From NCBI RefSeq assembly GCF_040954835.1, contig NC_090709.1, positions 41,300,490 through 41,364,489 of the forward strand: a stretch of DNA of 64,000 bases. The letters are read 5' to 3'. This document shows, in pieces, positions 20,101 through 31,236 of this stretch. The notes under the pieces were generated by a model. The model ran no database searches and had not been told where the DNA came from. It saw only the letters and a list, made by a program, of their open reading frames with translations. The number at the start of each line of letters is the position of its first letter. Position 1 is the stretch's first letter. The stretch is from Lepisosteus oculatus. Its lineage: Eukaryota > Chordata > Actinopteri > Semionotiformes > Lepisosteidae. Made by a program: the position numbers and the translations under genes.

Positions 20101-22220
20101 GAAAATTGAAGAAAATAACTTATTTCAATCAATCATCTTCCAGCTGTGTCTCATCCTGCTACAGAATGAGCTCAGGATCAGCTTCACTGATGACCTTCTG
20201 TACGTTTTTCTTTGACATCTCATTGTGTTTCTGCAGAGCATGAGCATCATGTGACAGAGCGCCGCCCTCCAGGGAGCACAGAGCAGTTACAGACTCTCTG
20301 GGTCCTGACTGTCCCCTCACATTCCCCCGATTCAGGCATGAAGAGAAGCCGTTTCTCTGAGCTGTGTGTGCAGAGCTGCAACAGGTGACCAAGCCATACA
20401 GAGTACAGTGTACAGTGTACAGTACAGTTGAGTGTAGTACAGTATTATAATGTGTAGTACAGTATAGTGTAGTACAGTATAGTATTGTATATTGTAGTAC
20501 ACTAGTGTATTGTATAGTACGGTATAGTGTAGTATAGTATTATAATGTGTAGTACTGTTTAGTGTAGTATTGTATTGTATATTGTAGTACACTAGTGTAT
20601 TGTATAGTACAGTAGAGTGCAGTACAGTATTAGACATGTAGTACTGTACAGTGTAGTACAGTACAGTATTGTATTGTATATTGTAGTACACTAGTGTATT
20701 GTATAGTACAGTAGAGTGTAGTATAGTATTATAATGTGTAGTACTGTACAGTGTAGTACAGTACAGTATTGTATTGTATATTGTAGTACACTAGTGTATT
20801 GTATACTACGGTATAGCAGAGCGTGGTATAGAATGCCCCAAAAAGATTTTTACAGATGACAATGCCATACAGTGTACAGTATTGTATTGTATAGTACAAT
20901 ATTATAGTATTAATACAGTATTATATATTGCTTTGTCATTCAGACAAGCTCAGTGTAGTGACTGAGAGATTCAACAAGCACTGGGTAATATCTGATGAGA
21001 GAACAGATATTACCCAGATCACACATCCCCAACATCTGTGCGCAGTTTCCTATCTAACAGTGACCACGGCCTGAGCCCTTGAACCACAGAGGTCATGTGT
21101 TTGAAGAGGCTCACTGCCATTTGTTACAGTAAGGAGAAGCTGTTGTTTTAAAATAGGCTCTTGTTGCCAAGCAGCTTCTCAAAAACTGTTTTGAACGGCA
21201 TTTTCATCGCTCAGTGTGCTGGAAAGGGTGATGATCGCAGGGAGCTCTGAGCCAGACCCTTTCAGATAAGCTGACCTGTGAAGAAATCTCATCTCAGTGT
21301 CCAACAAGCCATCCCCAGAAACTGTCAAAATACTTTACGTGTTAGGAAATAAACAACATTCTAACATGGGTGTGTGAAACCAGTATATTTCCCTTATCAG
21401 CAGTGTTGTACGTGATATTCAGTAATAAAAGCTAGGAGCTGTCTGTTATATATCCGAATTCTCAATGTATCAGTGTTTTATACAAGAAGTATTGAACAAA
21501 TGTTGATAATTGTGATGACGATTATTCTATGTGTGTGTTACTCACCAGCAGACAGGGGCGCAGCTGCTGGAGCCTCAGGGGGGGTCAGAACAGTGTGGAA
21601 ATCCTGCCCCCCCCCCCCACACACTGACACTGGGAGCCCCCTCACTCTCCAGCCCCCCACACTGACACTGGGAGCCCCCTCACTCTCCAGCCCCCCACAC
21701 TGACACTGGGAGCCCCCTCACTCTCCAGCCCCCCACACTGACACTGGGAGCCCCCTCACTCTCCAGCCCCCCACACTGACACTGGGAGCCCCTTCACTCT
21801 CCAGCCCCCCACACACTGACACTGGGAGCCCCCTCACTCTCCAGCCCCCCACACACTGACACTGGGAGCCCCCTCACTCTCCAGCCCCCCACACTGACAC
21901 TGGGAGCCCCCTCACTCTCCAGCCCCCCACACTGACACTGGGAGCCCCCTCACTCTCCAGCCCCCCACACACTGACACTGGGAGCCCCTTCACTCTCCAG
22001 CCCCCCACACACTGACACTGGGAGCCCCCTCACTCTCCAGCCCCCCACACTGACACTGGGAGCCCCCTCACTCTCCAGCCCCCCACACTGACACTGGGAG
22101 CCCCCTCACTCTCCAGCCCCCCCGAGAGAAGACAGTCCTGCTCTTACCTGAGAGGGATCCTCCGGCCAGGGAGAGGAGGACCAGCAGGAGAAGCTCTGGG
22201 GCTCCTCTGAGTCCCTCCAT
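17166..22220 (-). CDS. Ig3: single-Ig receptor with four stalk exons
   Basis: Exons (high to low): 22148-22220 signal peptide; 19703-20002 Ig domain; stalk exons 18724-18771, 18554-18601, 18370-18417 and 18115-18162; 17166-17305 membrane and tail. All junctions are phase 1; the joined frame is 705 nt (234 residues). The Ig domain reads ILICAV ... IRWSV ... SGLYSC. It differs from Ig2 mainly in lacking the NPNSHEDYN stalk exon and in a much longer intron-1 minisatellite. The close similarity of Ig2 and Ig3, introns included, points to a recent tandem duplication of about 5.3-5.9 kb. Confidence 0.75.
17430..17895. repeat. GGTCA-rich intron minisatellite with DR3 element (Ig3)
   Basis: Expanded form of the Ig2 array, with two or three extra blocks of 'tcatgtaggggcagtgtatg'. 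Perfect DR3 at 17876-17890. Confidence 0.75.
19010..19490 (+). other. antisense TATA-containing segment in the Ig3 intron
   Basis: Duplicate of the Ig2 segment, with about 18 extra bases carrying GC boxes (ccgccccagctgggcggg) just before TATAAA at 19168-19173. The plus-strand donor is also kept, as cccgg|gtgagg at about 19265. Confidence 0.35.
20397..20925. repeat. GTAC-rich AT satellite in Ig3 intron 1
   Basis: Longer version of the Ig2 array. It has an additional block of 'gtacactagtgtattgtata' repeats. Confidence 0.85.
21612..22125. repeat. 38/40-bp intron-1 minisatellite of Ig3, about 13 copies
   Basis: The largest version of the C-rich array in the window. Some units have an extra 'ca' (40 bp). 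Confidence 0.85.
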
Positions 22221-22395
22221 GACTCTGCGCTCTGAGAGAGTGAACTGAGGGAGCTCAGCTCTTCCTCTCCTGACTGCAGCTGTCCTGCCCCTAGAGGGGG
22301 GACAGAGGGCTCCTCCTCTCCTGACTGCAGCTGTGTGTCTGTGACGTGGCTGGGCTAGAGAGGGGCTGTGATGTCACCCACCTGCCCCTAGAGGG
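22221..22395 (-). promoter_or_regulatory. Ig3 promoter with duplicated ETS-site block
   Basis: The 'cttcctctcctgactgcagc' block is duplicated here (second copy near 22315), as in Ig5 and Ig6. The promoter also has TGACATCA (22369-22376) and a gtgacgtggc variant instead of gtgacgggg. Confidence 0.45.
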
Positions 22396-22751
22396 AATGA
22401 CAAGTCCCTTCAGAATCTGAGCGCAGTGTTGTGTGTGAGTGTGTGCTGTCCAGCACTGTCTACTCATCCAGTCCAGCTGTAGGCTCAGCTGAATTGAAGG
22501 TCATCAGCTTCTGCCCCTCCTCTAATACTCTGCTTGATCAGGACAGCTGTGGAAGGAATTGCTGTGATGTGTAGAAGCAGGGTTTGCAATACGACAGTGA
22601 TTCTTACAGTTAGTCTTCCAGCCACCAGAGGGCGCCAGTGCTTTATGTATATTTGCCCACTGAGGGTTTCTAGAGGAGGGGCCACCTGGGCGATTTGGGT
22701 ACAACAGGACAGAATTAATTACAGACTAAACAGTTTAGAATTCATAGTCAG

Positions 22752-22757
22752 TTTATT
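22752..22757 (-). terminator. poly(A) signal of Ig4
   Basis: AATAAA on the minus strand in the conserved 3' UTR. Confidence 0.65.
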
Positions 22758-23022
22758 TTTGTCTGATATGCCCACAGACTTGAGCAGCCCACAGAGCCTG
22801 AAGCAGTGGAAGTGAAGGAGAGACTGGTCCCAGTGCAGTGTCACAGCTGTGTGGAGGAGCCTGTAGACTCCAGTCAGGAGGCCGTCTCTCCCCCCAGCTG
22901 TCAGTGAGCTCATCCCAGCTGCGAGAGAGACCCTGCTGGGCTGGGCTGGGCTGGGGGCCCCAGGGCTGCAGCCGATCCCGAAGGCCCCCCAGGTGAGAGT
23001 CGGCGGGGGTCCGAGCGCCTCT

Positions 23023-26000
23023 CTAGGGGGTCTCTCCGGTCCGGGTCCCGCTGGCTGCTCTCCGTCTGGACCTGATCTCCGTCGCGATCACGGCGCTGAC
23101 CAGTCCGGCCAGGCCGCAGGCCACCAGGGAGGTGTGCACTGTGTGGGAGGTGGAGCCCCCTGCTGGAGGGAAGAGGGCGGTGCAGGAGGGGGGTTAGTCC
23201 AGCAGTGGGGAGTCTGGGCTCCCCCCCCCTCCCCGACTGCTGCAAGACCCCCAGCCAGCTGGTCACCCTGTTCCCTGAGGTGACCATCAGCCGCAGGACC
23301 AGTGAGGTCATGGAGGGGCAGAGAGGTCTTTGATGGTCAGTGGAGGTCATGTAGAGTCAATGGAGGTCATTAAAGACTACTGAAGGTCATTAAGGGTCAG
23401 TGCAGATCAGTAAAGATCTGTGGAGGTCATAAGGGGTCAGTTGAGAACATTTAGAGTGGATGGAGGGTCAGTGGAGGTCAAGAATGGAAAGTGAAGGTCA
23501 ATAGGGTCATGTAGGGGCAGTGGAGGTCGTGGAGGGGCAGTAGGGTCATGTAGGGGCAGCGTATGTCACGAGTGGTCAGTGGAGGTCATGTAGGGGCAGT
23601 GGAGGTCGTGGAGGGGCAGTAGGGTCATGGAGGGGCAGTAGGGTCATGTAGGGGCAGTGTATGTCACGAGTGGTCAGTAGAGGTCATGAAGGTCATTACG
23701 ATTCAGAAGACACACCAGCCAATCAGAGCGCAAGAGAGTGTGAAAACGTCCCGGCCCACACAGCTCGTTAGGCTGCTGTGGTTAATTGATGTGAGGACAG
23801 CAGGCAGTCCGGTTCTGGACAGGGTGTCAGTGTCGACCAAAGACGGGAGGAGAGACAGAGAGAGGAACAGACAGACAGGTGAAATCAGTGTGGAGGAGGA
23901 GTGAAGCAGCAGTCAGTACCTGGACTGGGGCTCTCAGCGTTGGGGTCTTTAGTACTATCGGAACTTCCTGGAGTCACAGTGTTGGGGTCTTTAGTACTAT
24001 CGAGACTCCCTGGAGTCACAGTGCTGTGTCCTTTAGTACTGTTGGGGCTCCCTGGAGTCACAGTGCTGTGTCCTTTAGTACTGTTGGGACTCCCTGGAGT
24101 CACAGTGCTGTGGCCTTTAGTACTGTTGGGACTCCCTGGAGTCACAGTGCTGTGTCCTTTAGTACTGTTGGGGCTCCCTGGAGTCACAGTGCTGTGTCCT
24201 TTAGTACTGTTGGGGCTCCCTGGAGTCACAGTGGTGGGGTCTTTAGTACTGTTGGGACTCCCTGGAGTCACAGTGGTGGGATCTTTAGTACTGTTGGGGC
24301 TCCCTGGAGTCACAGTGCTGGAGTTTTGAGTTCTCTTGGGTTGCCCTGGAAACACAGTATGAGCCTCAGGTTAAAAGACGAACTTCAGTCACCAGAGAAG
24401 GAAGAAATGGTACGAACCGGTTTCTCAGTCTGACCACACTGCTCCTCATCCTCACCTCCCAGCACCTCCAGCTCTGCCACAGCCTGACTGTTACAGTAGT
24501 ACAGTCCAGAGTCGTCCAGCTCTACATCATGAATGTAAAGAGACCCACTGCTATAAACATGGTATTTCTTTTGTTCTGTGTTGGGTATCTTCCCTGTGAC
24601 GTCAGTGGCCTGTGTGTCCCCCTCTCTGTCCCTTCTGTATGTCCACTGGTCTGAGGTCCCCTGTGCTGGAGGAGGGTCACTGCAGTTCAGGAAGAGGTGG
24701 TGACCCTCAGGCACCGAGATTATCACTGTGGGACAGTGACACGGACACTGAGAGAGGCTGACTCCTGCTGTCAGGACAGGACGTAGGGAAAGCCAGTCTC
24801 TTGTCTGGACTACATTTCCTACATGGTGTCTGTTCTGTAGTCTGATACACTCATCACAGTGTCCCGTCACGTTTAGACACGTATAGACACATATAGATCC
24901 TCCATAGGTTCCTGCTGTAAGGGATTAAGAGTGTGTTCAGAGTTTCAACAACCTTTTACATGAATCTCAAATGTGCTTTAGTTCAGGAATAAGAGATGGG
25001 GACGTCATGTTTGACAGATGACCTCTGACCTCTGACCTCTGACCTCTGTGCCAGGATAACAGAGTGTTGATTCAGCTGATGCAGTAAAAGAATATCTGTT
25101 TTCCATATGTGAAGAAACAATTTGAATTTCTGATCTCTCCTGAGTCAGAAAGAGAGAGTATTTTATTAGAGAACAGAAGCTGTGGAGTTCAGTCATTGAA
25201 ACGTTTAATTCAAGACAGCGCTCTGTCCTGACAGCAGTCTGAGCACGAGCAAATTCATTTTGAATTCAGAAATGAAATGTACTTTCGGATTTAAAGGAGC
25301 TGTTTTGCAAGAAGATCTAGTGTGAGATCGCAACAGTCAAAACACAAACTGGACAAGAAGATCTCAAGACAGATCTAGGAAAAGAATAAGATGAAAGTCC
25401 TCACCTGTCGTCACCTGTAGTTCTGCCACCGGCTGCCTGTTACACCTGTACAGTCCAGCGTCTCCAGGCTTCACACTCGAGATCTGAAGGGAGGAATCGT
25501 CAAGCACAGAGAATCTGTTCTGTGGATCATCAGATCCTTTAAGCACTTGTCCGTCCTCAAGTCTCACCACCACAGTGTGACCAACACCATCTCTCTGAGT
25601 GACTGTCCACAGTACTGGCTCATGGAAAGAAGGAGGCTTTGACACAGCACAGATCAGGGTTACAGATCCTCCCTCTGGGACAGTGACAGTGCGGATCGCT
25701 GGACCTGTGGAAGAACAGTCTGGTGAAGAACAGACTCAGAGCAACAGCCCCTCTGTCTACATGGGAGACAGACAAGACACACAGACACAGAGGGGCTGGG
25801 ATTGGAAAATTGAAGAAAATAACTTATTTCAATCAAACATCTCCCAGCTGTGTCTCATCCTGCAACAGAATGAGCTCAGGATCAGCTTCACTGATGAACT
25901 TCTGTTCGTTTTTCTTTGACATCTCATTGTGTTTCTGCAGGGCATGAGCATCATGTGACAGAGGCGCCGCCCTCCAGGGAGCACAGAGCAGTTACAGACC

Positions 26001-29000
26001 CTCTGGGTCCTGACTGTCCCCTCACATTCCCCCGATTCAGGCATGAAGAGAAGCCGTTTCTCTGAGCTGTGTGTGCAGAGCTGCAACAGGTGAAAAGGCC
26101 ATACAGAGTACAGTGTACAGTATTGTATTGTATAGTACAGTATCTTGTAGTAGTATACACCAGTATAGTTTATACTGTAGTACACTGTTGTAGACTTTAG
26201 TACACTCTACTGTACTGTAGATTGTAGTATAGAATTCCCCAATAGACTGTAAGTGTGACTCAGCTATATTTTCTCACTCTGTACGAGTCTCAGTCCTTTT
26301 CCAACCTCCTTCCAGGTACAGGTACACCTTCCCCTGTCCTCATCACTACAGACTCTGACTCTGACTCTGAGACATTCAACACGGTCCAGCTGTCTGATGA
26401 GAGAGAGTCCACTGGAGACAGCTGTCTCCTGTCCAAGGACTGGAGCTGTAGTGGGAGACAGTCCACTGGAGACAGTTGTCTCCTGTCCAAGGACTGGAGC
26501 TGTAGTGGGAGACAGTCCACGGGAGACAGTTGTCTCCTTTCTAATGAGAGAAAGTCTACTGGAGACAGCTGTCTCCTGTCCAAGGACTGGGGCTGTGGTG
26601 GGAGAGAGTCCACTGGAGACAGCTGTCTCCTGTCCAAGGACTGGGGCTGTGGTGGGAGAGAGTCCACTGGAGACAGCTGTCTCCTGTCCAAGGACTGGGG
26701 CTGTGGTGGGAGAGAGTCCACTGGAGACAGCTGTCTCCTGTCCAAGGACTGGGGCTGTGGTGGGAGAGAGTCCACTGGAGACAGCTGTCTCCTGTCCAAG
26801 GACTGGGGCTGTGGTGGGAGAGAGTCCACTGGAGACAGCTGTCTCCTGTCCAAGGACTGGGGCTGTGGTGGGAGAGAGTCCACTGGAGACAGCTGTCTCC
26901 TGTCCAAGGACTGGGGCTGTGGTGGGAGAGAGTCCACTGGAGACAGCTGTCTCCTGTCCAAGGACTGGGGCTGTGGTGGGAGAGAGTCCACTGGAGACAG
27001 CTGTCTCCTGTCCAAGGACTGGGGCTGTGGTGGGAGAGAGTCCACTGGAGACAGCTGTCTCCTGTCCAAGGACTGGGGCTGTGGTGGGAGAGAGTCCACT
27101 GGAGACAGCTGTCTCCTGTCCAAGGACTGGGGCTGTGGTGGGAGAGAGTCCACTGGAGACAGCTGTCTCCTGTCCAAGGACTGGGGCTGTGGTGGGAGAG
27201 AGTCCACTGGAGACAGCTGTCCCCTGTCCAAGGACTGGGGCTGTGGTGGGAGAGAGTCCACTGGAGACAGCTGTCTCCTGTCCAAGGACTGGGGCTGTGG
27301 TGGGAGACAGAACAATGGAGGCGGTTGACAATAACAGATATGACCCAGATCACACACCCACAACATCTCTGCCCAGTTTCCTGTCTAACAGTGACCACGG
27401 CCTGAAACTAATGTGTGTGGAAAAAAAAAACCACACAGGTCATGTGTTTGAAGAGGCCGGCTGCTGTTAATTACGATAAGGAGAAGCTGTTGTTTTAAAA
27501 TAGGGTCTTGTCGCCAAGAACCTTCTGAACAAAAGAATCTTTTTGGTTCAGTCTGCTAGAGAGGGTGATGATCGCAGTGAGCTCTGAGCCAGACCCTTTC
27601 AGACAAGCTGACCTGTGGAATTCCTGGAGAAATCTCATCCCAGTGTCCAACAAGCCATCCCCAGAAACTGTTAAAAAGCTTTACGTTTTAGGAAATAAAT
27701 GATGAAATAGACCCGGGGCTTTTTTTGACTTTTTTACCAGTGCTCACACACTGCACTGTCTCGCCCGGACCCTCTTCACAGACTCCTCAATCAGTCTGCA
27801 GCGTCTGCTGCTGCTGCTTCTCTTGCTCCACACTCCTCTGAGGCCAGAGCTGCTGGCAGCTGGGAGGAAACCCCTCTGGGCCAGACCAGCTCAAGACAGA
27901 CACAGCAGGGAAGAGCTTTGGACTGCTTTTCCTTCCTGTTCAAGGAAAACCCGGGGGCTGGTGCTGTTTCCGATAACCCTCGTGAAAATAGCTCCTCCTC
28001 CTGCTCCTTAGGCTATTGGTGAAAAAGATTCTGGTCAGATTTTCCACATTTAACATGCAAGCACAAATGTGCTTTGTTTCAGTAATAAAGGACCCAGAAA
28101 TTATGTTTGAATCTGGATATGTGTGACCTCTGACCTTTCTGCCAGGACAACAGAGTGGTGATTCAGCCGATGAAGTATAAAAATCATTTTTCCAGATTTA
28201 AAGAAACAATTAGATATTGTGATCTTCAGAATCAGGAAGAGTCTCAGGTATCTCTTGACTATTCTGTCAGCAGAACAACCTGCCCTTTTATTCATTTTCA
28301 GTTTGTTTCACATCCCCTTCATATCGCAAAACAGAGTATTTTATTAGATAGCAGAAGCTGTGGAGTTCAGTCAAGACAACGCTCTGTCCTGAAAACAGGA
28401 GCGGTTGTGGAGGAAACTCCAGTGTGTGATCATAACAGTCAAAACACAAACTGGACAAGAAGATCTCAAGACAGATCTAGGAAAAGAGTAAGATGAAAGT
28501 CCTCACCTGTCGTCACCTGTAAATCTGCCACCGGCTGCCTGTTACAGCTGTACAGTCCAGAGTCTCCAGGCTTGACACTCCATATCAGGAGGGAGGAATC
28601 GTCAAGAAGAGAGAATCTGTTCTGTGGGTCATCAGCTCCTTTAAGCACTAGTCCGTCCTCAAGTCTCACCACCACAGTGTGATCAACACCACCTCTCGGA
28701 GTGACTGACCACTGTACTGGCTCATGGAAAGAAACAGGCTTTCTCACAGCACATTCCAGGGTTACAGATCCTCCCTCTGGGACAGTGACAGTGCGGATCG
28801 CTGGACCTGTGGAAGAACAGTCTGGTGAAGAACAGACTCAGAGCAACAGCCCCTCTGTCTACGTGGGAGACAGACAAGACACACAGGAGGAGGGGCTGGG
28901 ATTGGAAAATTGAAGAAAAGAACTTATTTCAATCAAACATCTTCCAGATGTGTCTCATCCCGCAACAGAATGAGCTCAGGATCAGCTTCACTGATGAACT

Positions 29001-30750
29001 TCTGTTCGTTTTTCTTTGACATCTCATTGTGTTTCTGCAGGGCTTGAGCATCATGTGACAGAGGCGCCGCCCTCCAGGGAGCACAGAGCAGTTACAGACC
29101 CTCTGGGTCCTGACTGTCCCCTCACATTCCCCCGATTCAGGCATGAAGAGAAGCCGTTTCTCTGAGCTGTGTGTGCAGAGCTGCAACAGGTGAACTTGTA
29201 CAGGTGAAAAGGCCATACAGAGTACAGAGTACAGTACAGTATTGTATAGTACAGTACAGTAGAGTAGAGTGTAGTACAGTATAGTATTGTATATTGTAGT
29301 ACAGTAGTCTATTGTATATTGCAGTACACTAGTATATTGTATAGTACAGTAGAGTGTAGTACAGTGTCATAATGTGTAGTATAGTATCGTATTGTACAGT
29401 AGAGTGTCGTACAGTACAGTATTTTAACATGCAGTACAGTATGGTATAGTACAGACCTGTGTGTGCTGGGTGGATCTGTCACAGCAGAGCTGTAACAGGT
29501 GAACTTGTACAGATGAAAAGGCCATACAGAGTACAGTGTACAGTACAATATTGTATTGTATAGTACAGTACAGTAGAGTGTAGTACAGTGTTATAATGTG
29601 TAGTACTGTATTGTAATATAGTATTGTATAATATACAGTATTCTGTAGGACAGTATTGAATCGTATAGTACTGTACTGTCCAGTGTAATACAGTATTGTA
29701 TAATATACAGTACTCTGTAGGACAGTATTGAATCGTATAGTACTGTACTGCCCAGTGTAATACAGTAATATATATTTCTTTGTCATTCAGACAAGCTCAG
29801 TGTAGTGACTGAGAGATTCAACAAGCACTGGGTAATATCTGATGAGAGAACAGATATGACCCAGATCACACATCCCCAACATCTCTGCGCAGTTTCCTGT
29901 CTAACAGTGACCACGGCCTGAGCTCTTGACCACACAGGTTATGTGTTTGAAGAGGCTCACTGCCGTTTTTTACAATAAGGAGAAGCTGTTGTTTTAAAAT
30001 AGGCTCTTGTTGCCAAGCAGCTTCTCAAAAACTGTTTTGAACGGCATTTTCATCGTTCAGTCTGCTGGAAAGGGTGATGATCGCAGGGAGCTCTGAGCCA
30101 GACCCTTTCAGATAAGCTGACCTGTGAAGAAATCTCATCTCAGTGTCCATCAAGCCATCCCCAGAAACTGTCAAAATACTTTACGTGTTAGGAAATAAAC
30201 AACATTCTAACATGGGTGTGTGAAACCAGTATATTTCCCTTATCAGCAGTGTTGTACATGATATTCAGTAATAAAAGCTAGGAGCTGTCTGTTATATATC
30301 CGTATTCTCAATGTATCAGTGTTTTATACAAGAAGTATTGAACAAATGTTGATAATTGTGATGACGATTATTCTATGTGTGTGTTACTCACCAGCAGACA
30401 GGGGCGCAGCTGCTGGAGCCTCAGGGGGGGTCAGAACAGTGTGGAAATCCTGCCCCCCCCACACTGACACTGGGAGCCCCCTCACTCTCCAGCCCCCCAC
30501 ACTGACACTGGGAGCCCCCTCACTCTCCAGCCCCCCACACTGACACTGGGAGCCCCCTCACTCTCCAGCCCCCCACACTGACACTGGGAGCCCCCTCACT
30601 CTCCAGCCCCCCACACACTGACACTGGGAGCCCCCTCACTCTCCAGCCCCCCCGAGAGAAGACAGTCCTGCTCTTACCTGAGAGGGATCCTCCGGCCAGG
30701 GAGAGGAGGACCAGCAGGAGAAGCTCTGGGGCTCCTCTGAGTCCCTCCAT
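23023..30750 (-). CDS. Ig4: three-Ig-domain receptor with a 10-unit mucin-like stalk
   Basis: Exons (high to low): 30678-30750 signal peptide; 28507-28806 first Ig-A domain; 25405-25704 second Ig-A domain; 24456-24725 Ig-B domain; 23920-24345 stalk; 23023-23162 membrane and tail. All junctions are phase 1; the joined frame is 1509 nt (502 residues). Ig-A domains have Cys in the B strand and in SGLYSC/AGLYRC, with Trp in VQWSV/VLWTV. Ig-B has LFLNC, QWTYRRD and DDSGLYYC. The stalk exon is ten tandem 14-residue units like GSPNSTKGHSTVTP, rich in Ser, Thr and Pro. Most units have an N-S-T glycosylation sequon. It is the largest and most complete gene of the cluster. It could instead be two partly merged genes, but no second promoter or membrane exon lies between the Ig exons. 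Confidence 0.7.
23330..23700. repeat. GGTCA-rich intron minisatellite with DR3 element (Ig4)
   Basis: Same array type as in Ig2, between stalk and membrane exons. Perfect DR3 at 23681-23695. Confidence 0.75.
23930..24330 (-). repeat. 42-bp coding VNTR inside the Ig4 stalk exon
   Basis: Tandem 42-bp units (ctttagtactgttggggctc plus cctggagtcacagtgctgtgtc on the plus strand) equal exactly 14 codons on the minus strand. There are about ten units here, against five in Ig8 and three in Ig6 and Ig7. The repeat stays in frame in all four genes. Confidence 0.9.
26096..26230. repeat. short GTAC-rich AT satellite between Ig4 Ig exons
   Basis: Brief array of 'gtattgtatagtacagtatc' type repeats. It is equivalent to the long arrays in intron 1 of the other genes and marks this as duplicated intron-1 sequence. 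Confidence 0.7.
26397..27315. repeat. 54-bp palindrome-bearing minisatellite, about 17 copies
   Basis: Units of 'ctgtctcctgtccaaggact', 'ggggctgtggtgggagagag', 'tccactggagacag' lie in the Ig4 intron between the two Ig-A exons. Later units are nearly identical. Each has the perfect 16-bp palindrome GGAGACAGCTGTCTCC with a central CAGCTG E-box. As 54 is divisible by 3 and the unit has no stop in most frames, long open frames arise on both strands by chance. Confidence 0.95.
27720..27930 (-). pseudogene. fossil of a lost Ig exon (Ig4)
   Basis: The sequence matches the intron downstream of the Ig exon in Ig2, Ig3 and Ig5 (ctcacacactgcactgtctc ... gacacagcagggaagagctt). At about 27928, where the Ig exon donor should follow, unrelated sequence begins. 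The flank survives without its exon, so Ig4 probably once had a further Ig-A exon. Confidence 0.55.
29210..29790. repeat. GTAC-rich AT satellite in Ig4 intron 1
   Basis: Two blocks of 'gtacagtattgtatagtaca' repeats, split by a partial duplicate of flanking sequence at 29455-29530. Confidence 0.85.
30458..30652. repeat. 38/40-bp intron-1 minisatellite of Ig4, 5 copies
   Basis: C-rich array next to the exon 1 donor. Confidence 0.85.
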
Positions 30751-30875
30751 GACTCTGCGCTCTGAGAGAGTGAACTGAGGGAGCTCAGCTCTTCCTCTTC
30801 TGGCTGCAGCTGTGTGTCTGTGACGGGGCTGGGCTAGAGAGGGGCTGTGATGTCACCCACCTGCCCCTAGAGGGA
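30751..30875 (-). promoter_or_regulatory. Ig4 proximal promoter / 5' UTR
   Basis: Ig2-type promoter (cttctggctgcag variant) with TGACATCA at 30848-30855. Confidence 0.45.
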
Positions 30876-31230
30876 ATGACAAGTCCCTTCAGAATCTGAG
30901 CGCAGTGTTGTGTGTGAGTGTGTGCTGTCCAGCACTGTCTACTCATCCAGTCCAGCTGTAGGCTCAGCTGAATTGAAGGTCATCAGCTTCTGCCCCTCCT
31001 CTAATACTCTGCTTGATCAGGACAGCTGTGGAAGGAATTGCTGTGATGTGTAGAAGCAGGGTTTGCAATACGACAGTGAGTCTTACAGTTAGTCTTCCAG
31101 CCACCAGAGGGCGCCAGTGCTTTATGTATATTTGCCCACTGAGGGTTTCTAGAGGAGGGGCCACCTGGGCGATTTGGGTACAACTGAACAGAATTAATTA
31201 CAGACTAAACAGTTTAGAATTCATAGTCAG

Positions 31231-31236
31231 TTTATT
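31231..31236 (-). terminator. poly(A) signal of Ig5
   Basis: AATAAA on the minus strand in the conserved 3' UTR, about 480 bp upstream of the Ig4 start codon. Confidence 0.65.

Noticed and set aside
23879-24433. Plus-strand 184- and 142-codon frames over the Ig4 stalk
   Set aside because: They are shadows of the minus-strand 42-bp coding repeat. The minus-strand exon has matching splice borders and paralogs.
26255-27470. Long open frames of 280-358 codons on both strands
   Set aside because: They lie in a 54-bp tandem repeat. Since 54 is a multiple of 3, any stop-free frame of the unit stays open through the array. They overlap each other on both strands and lack splice or domain support.
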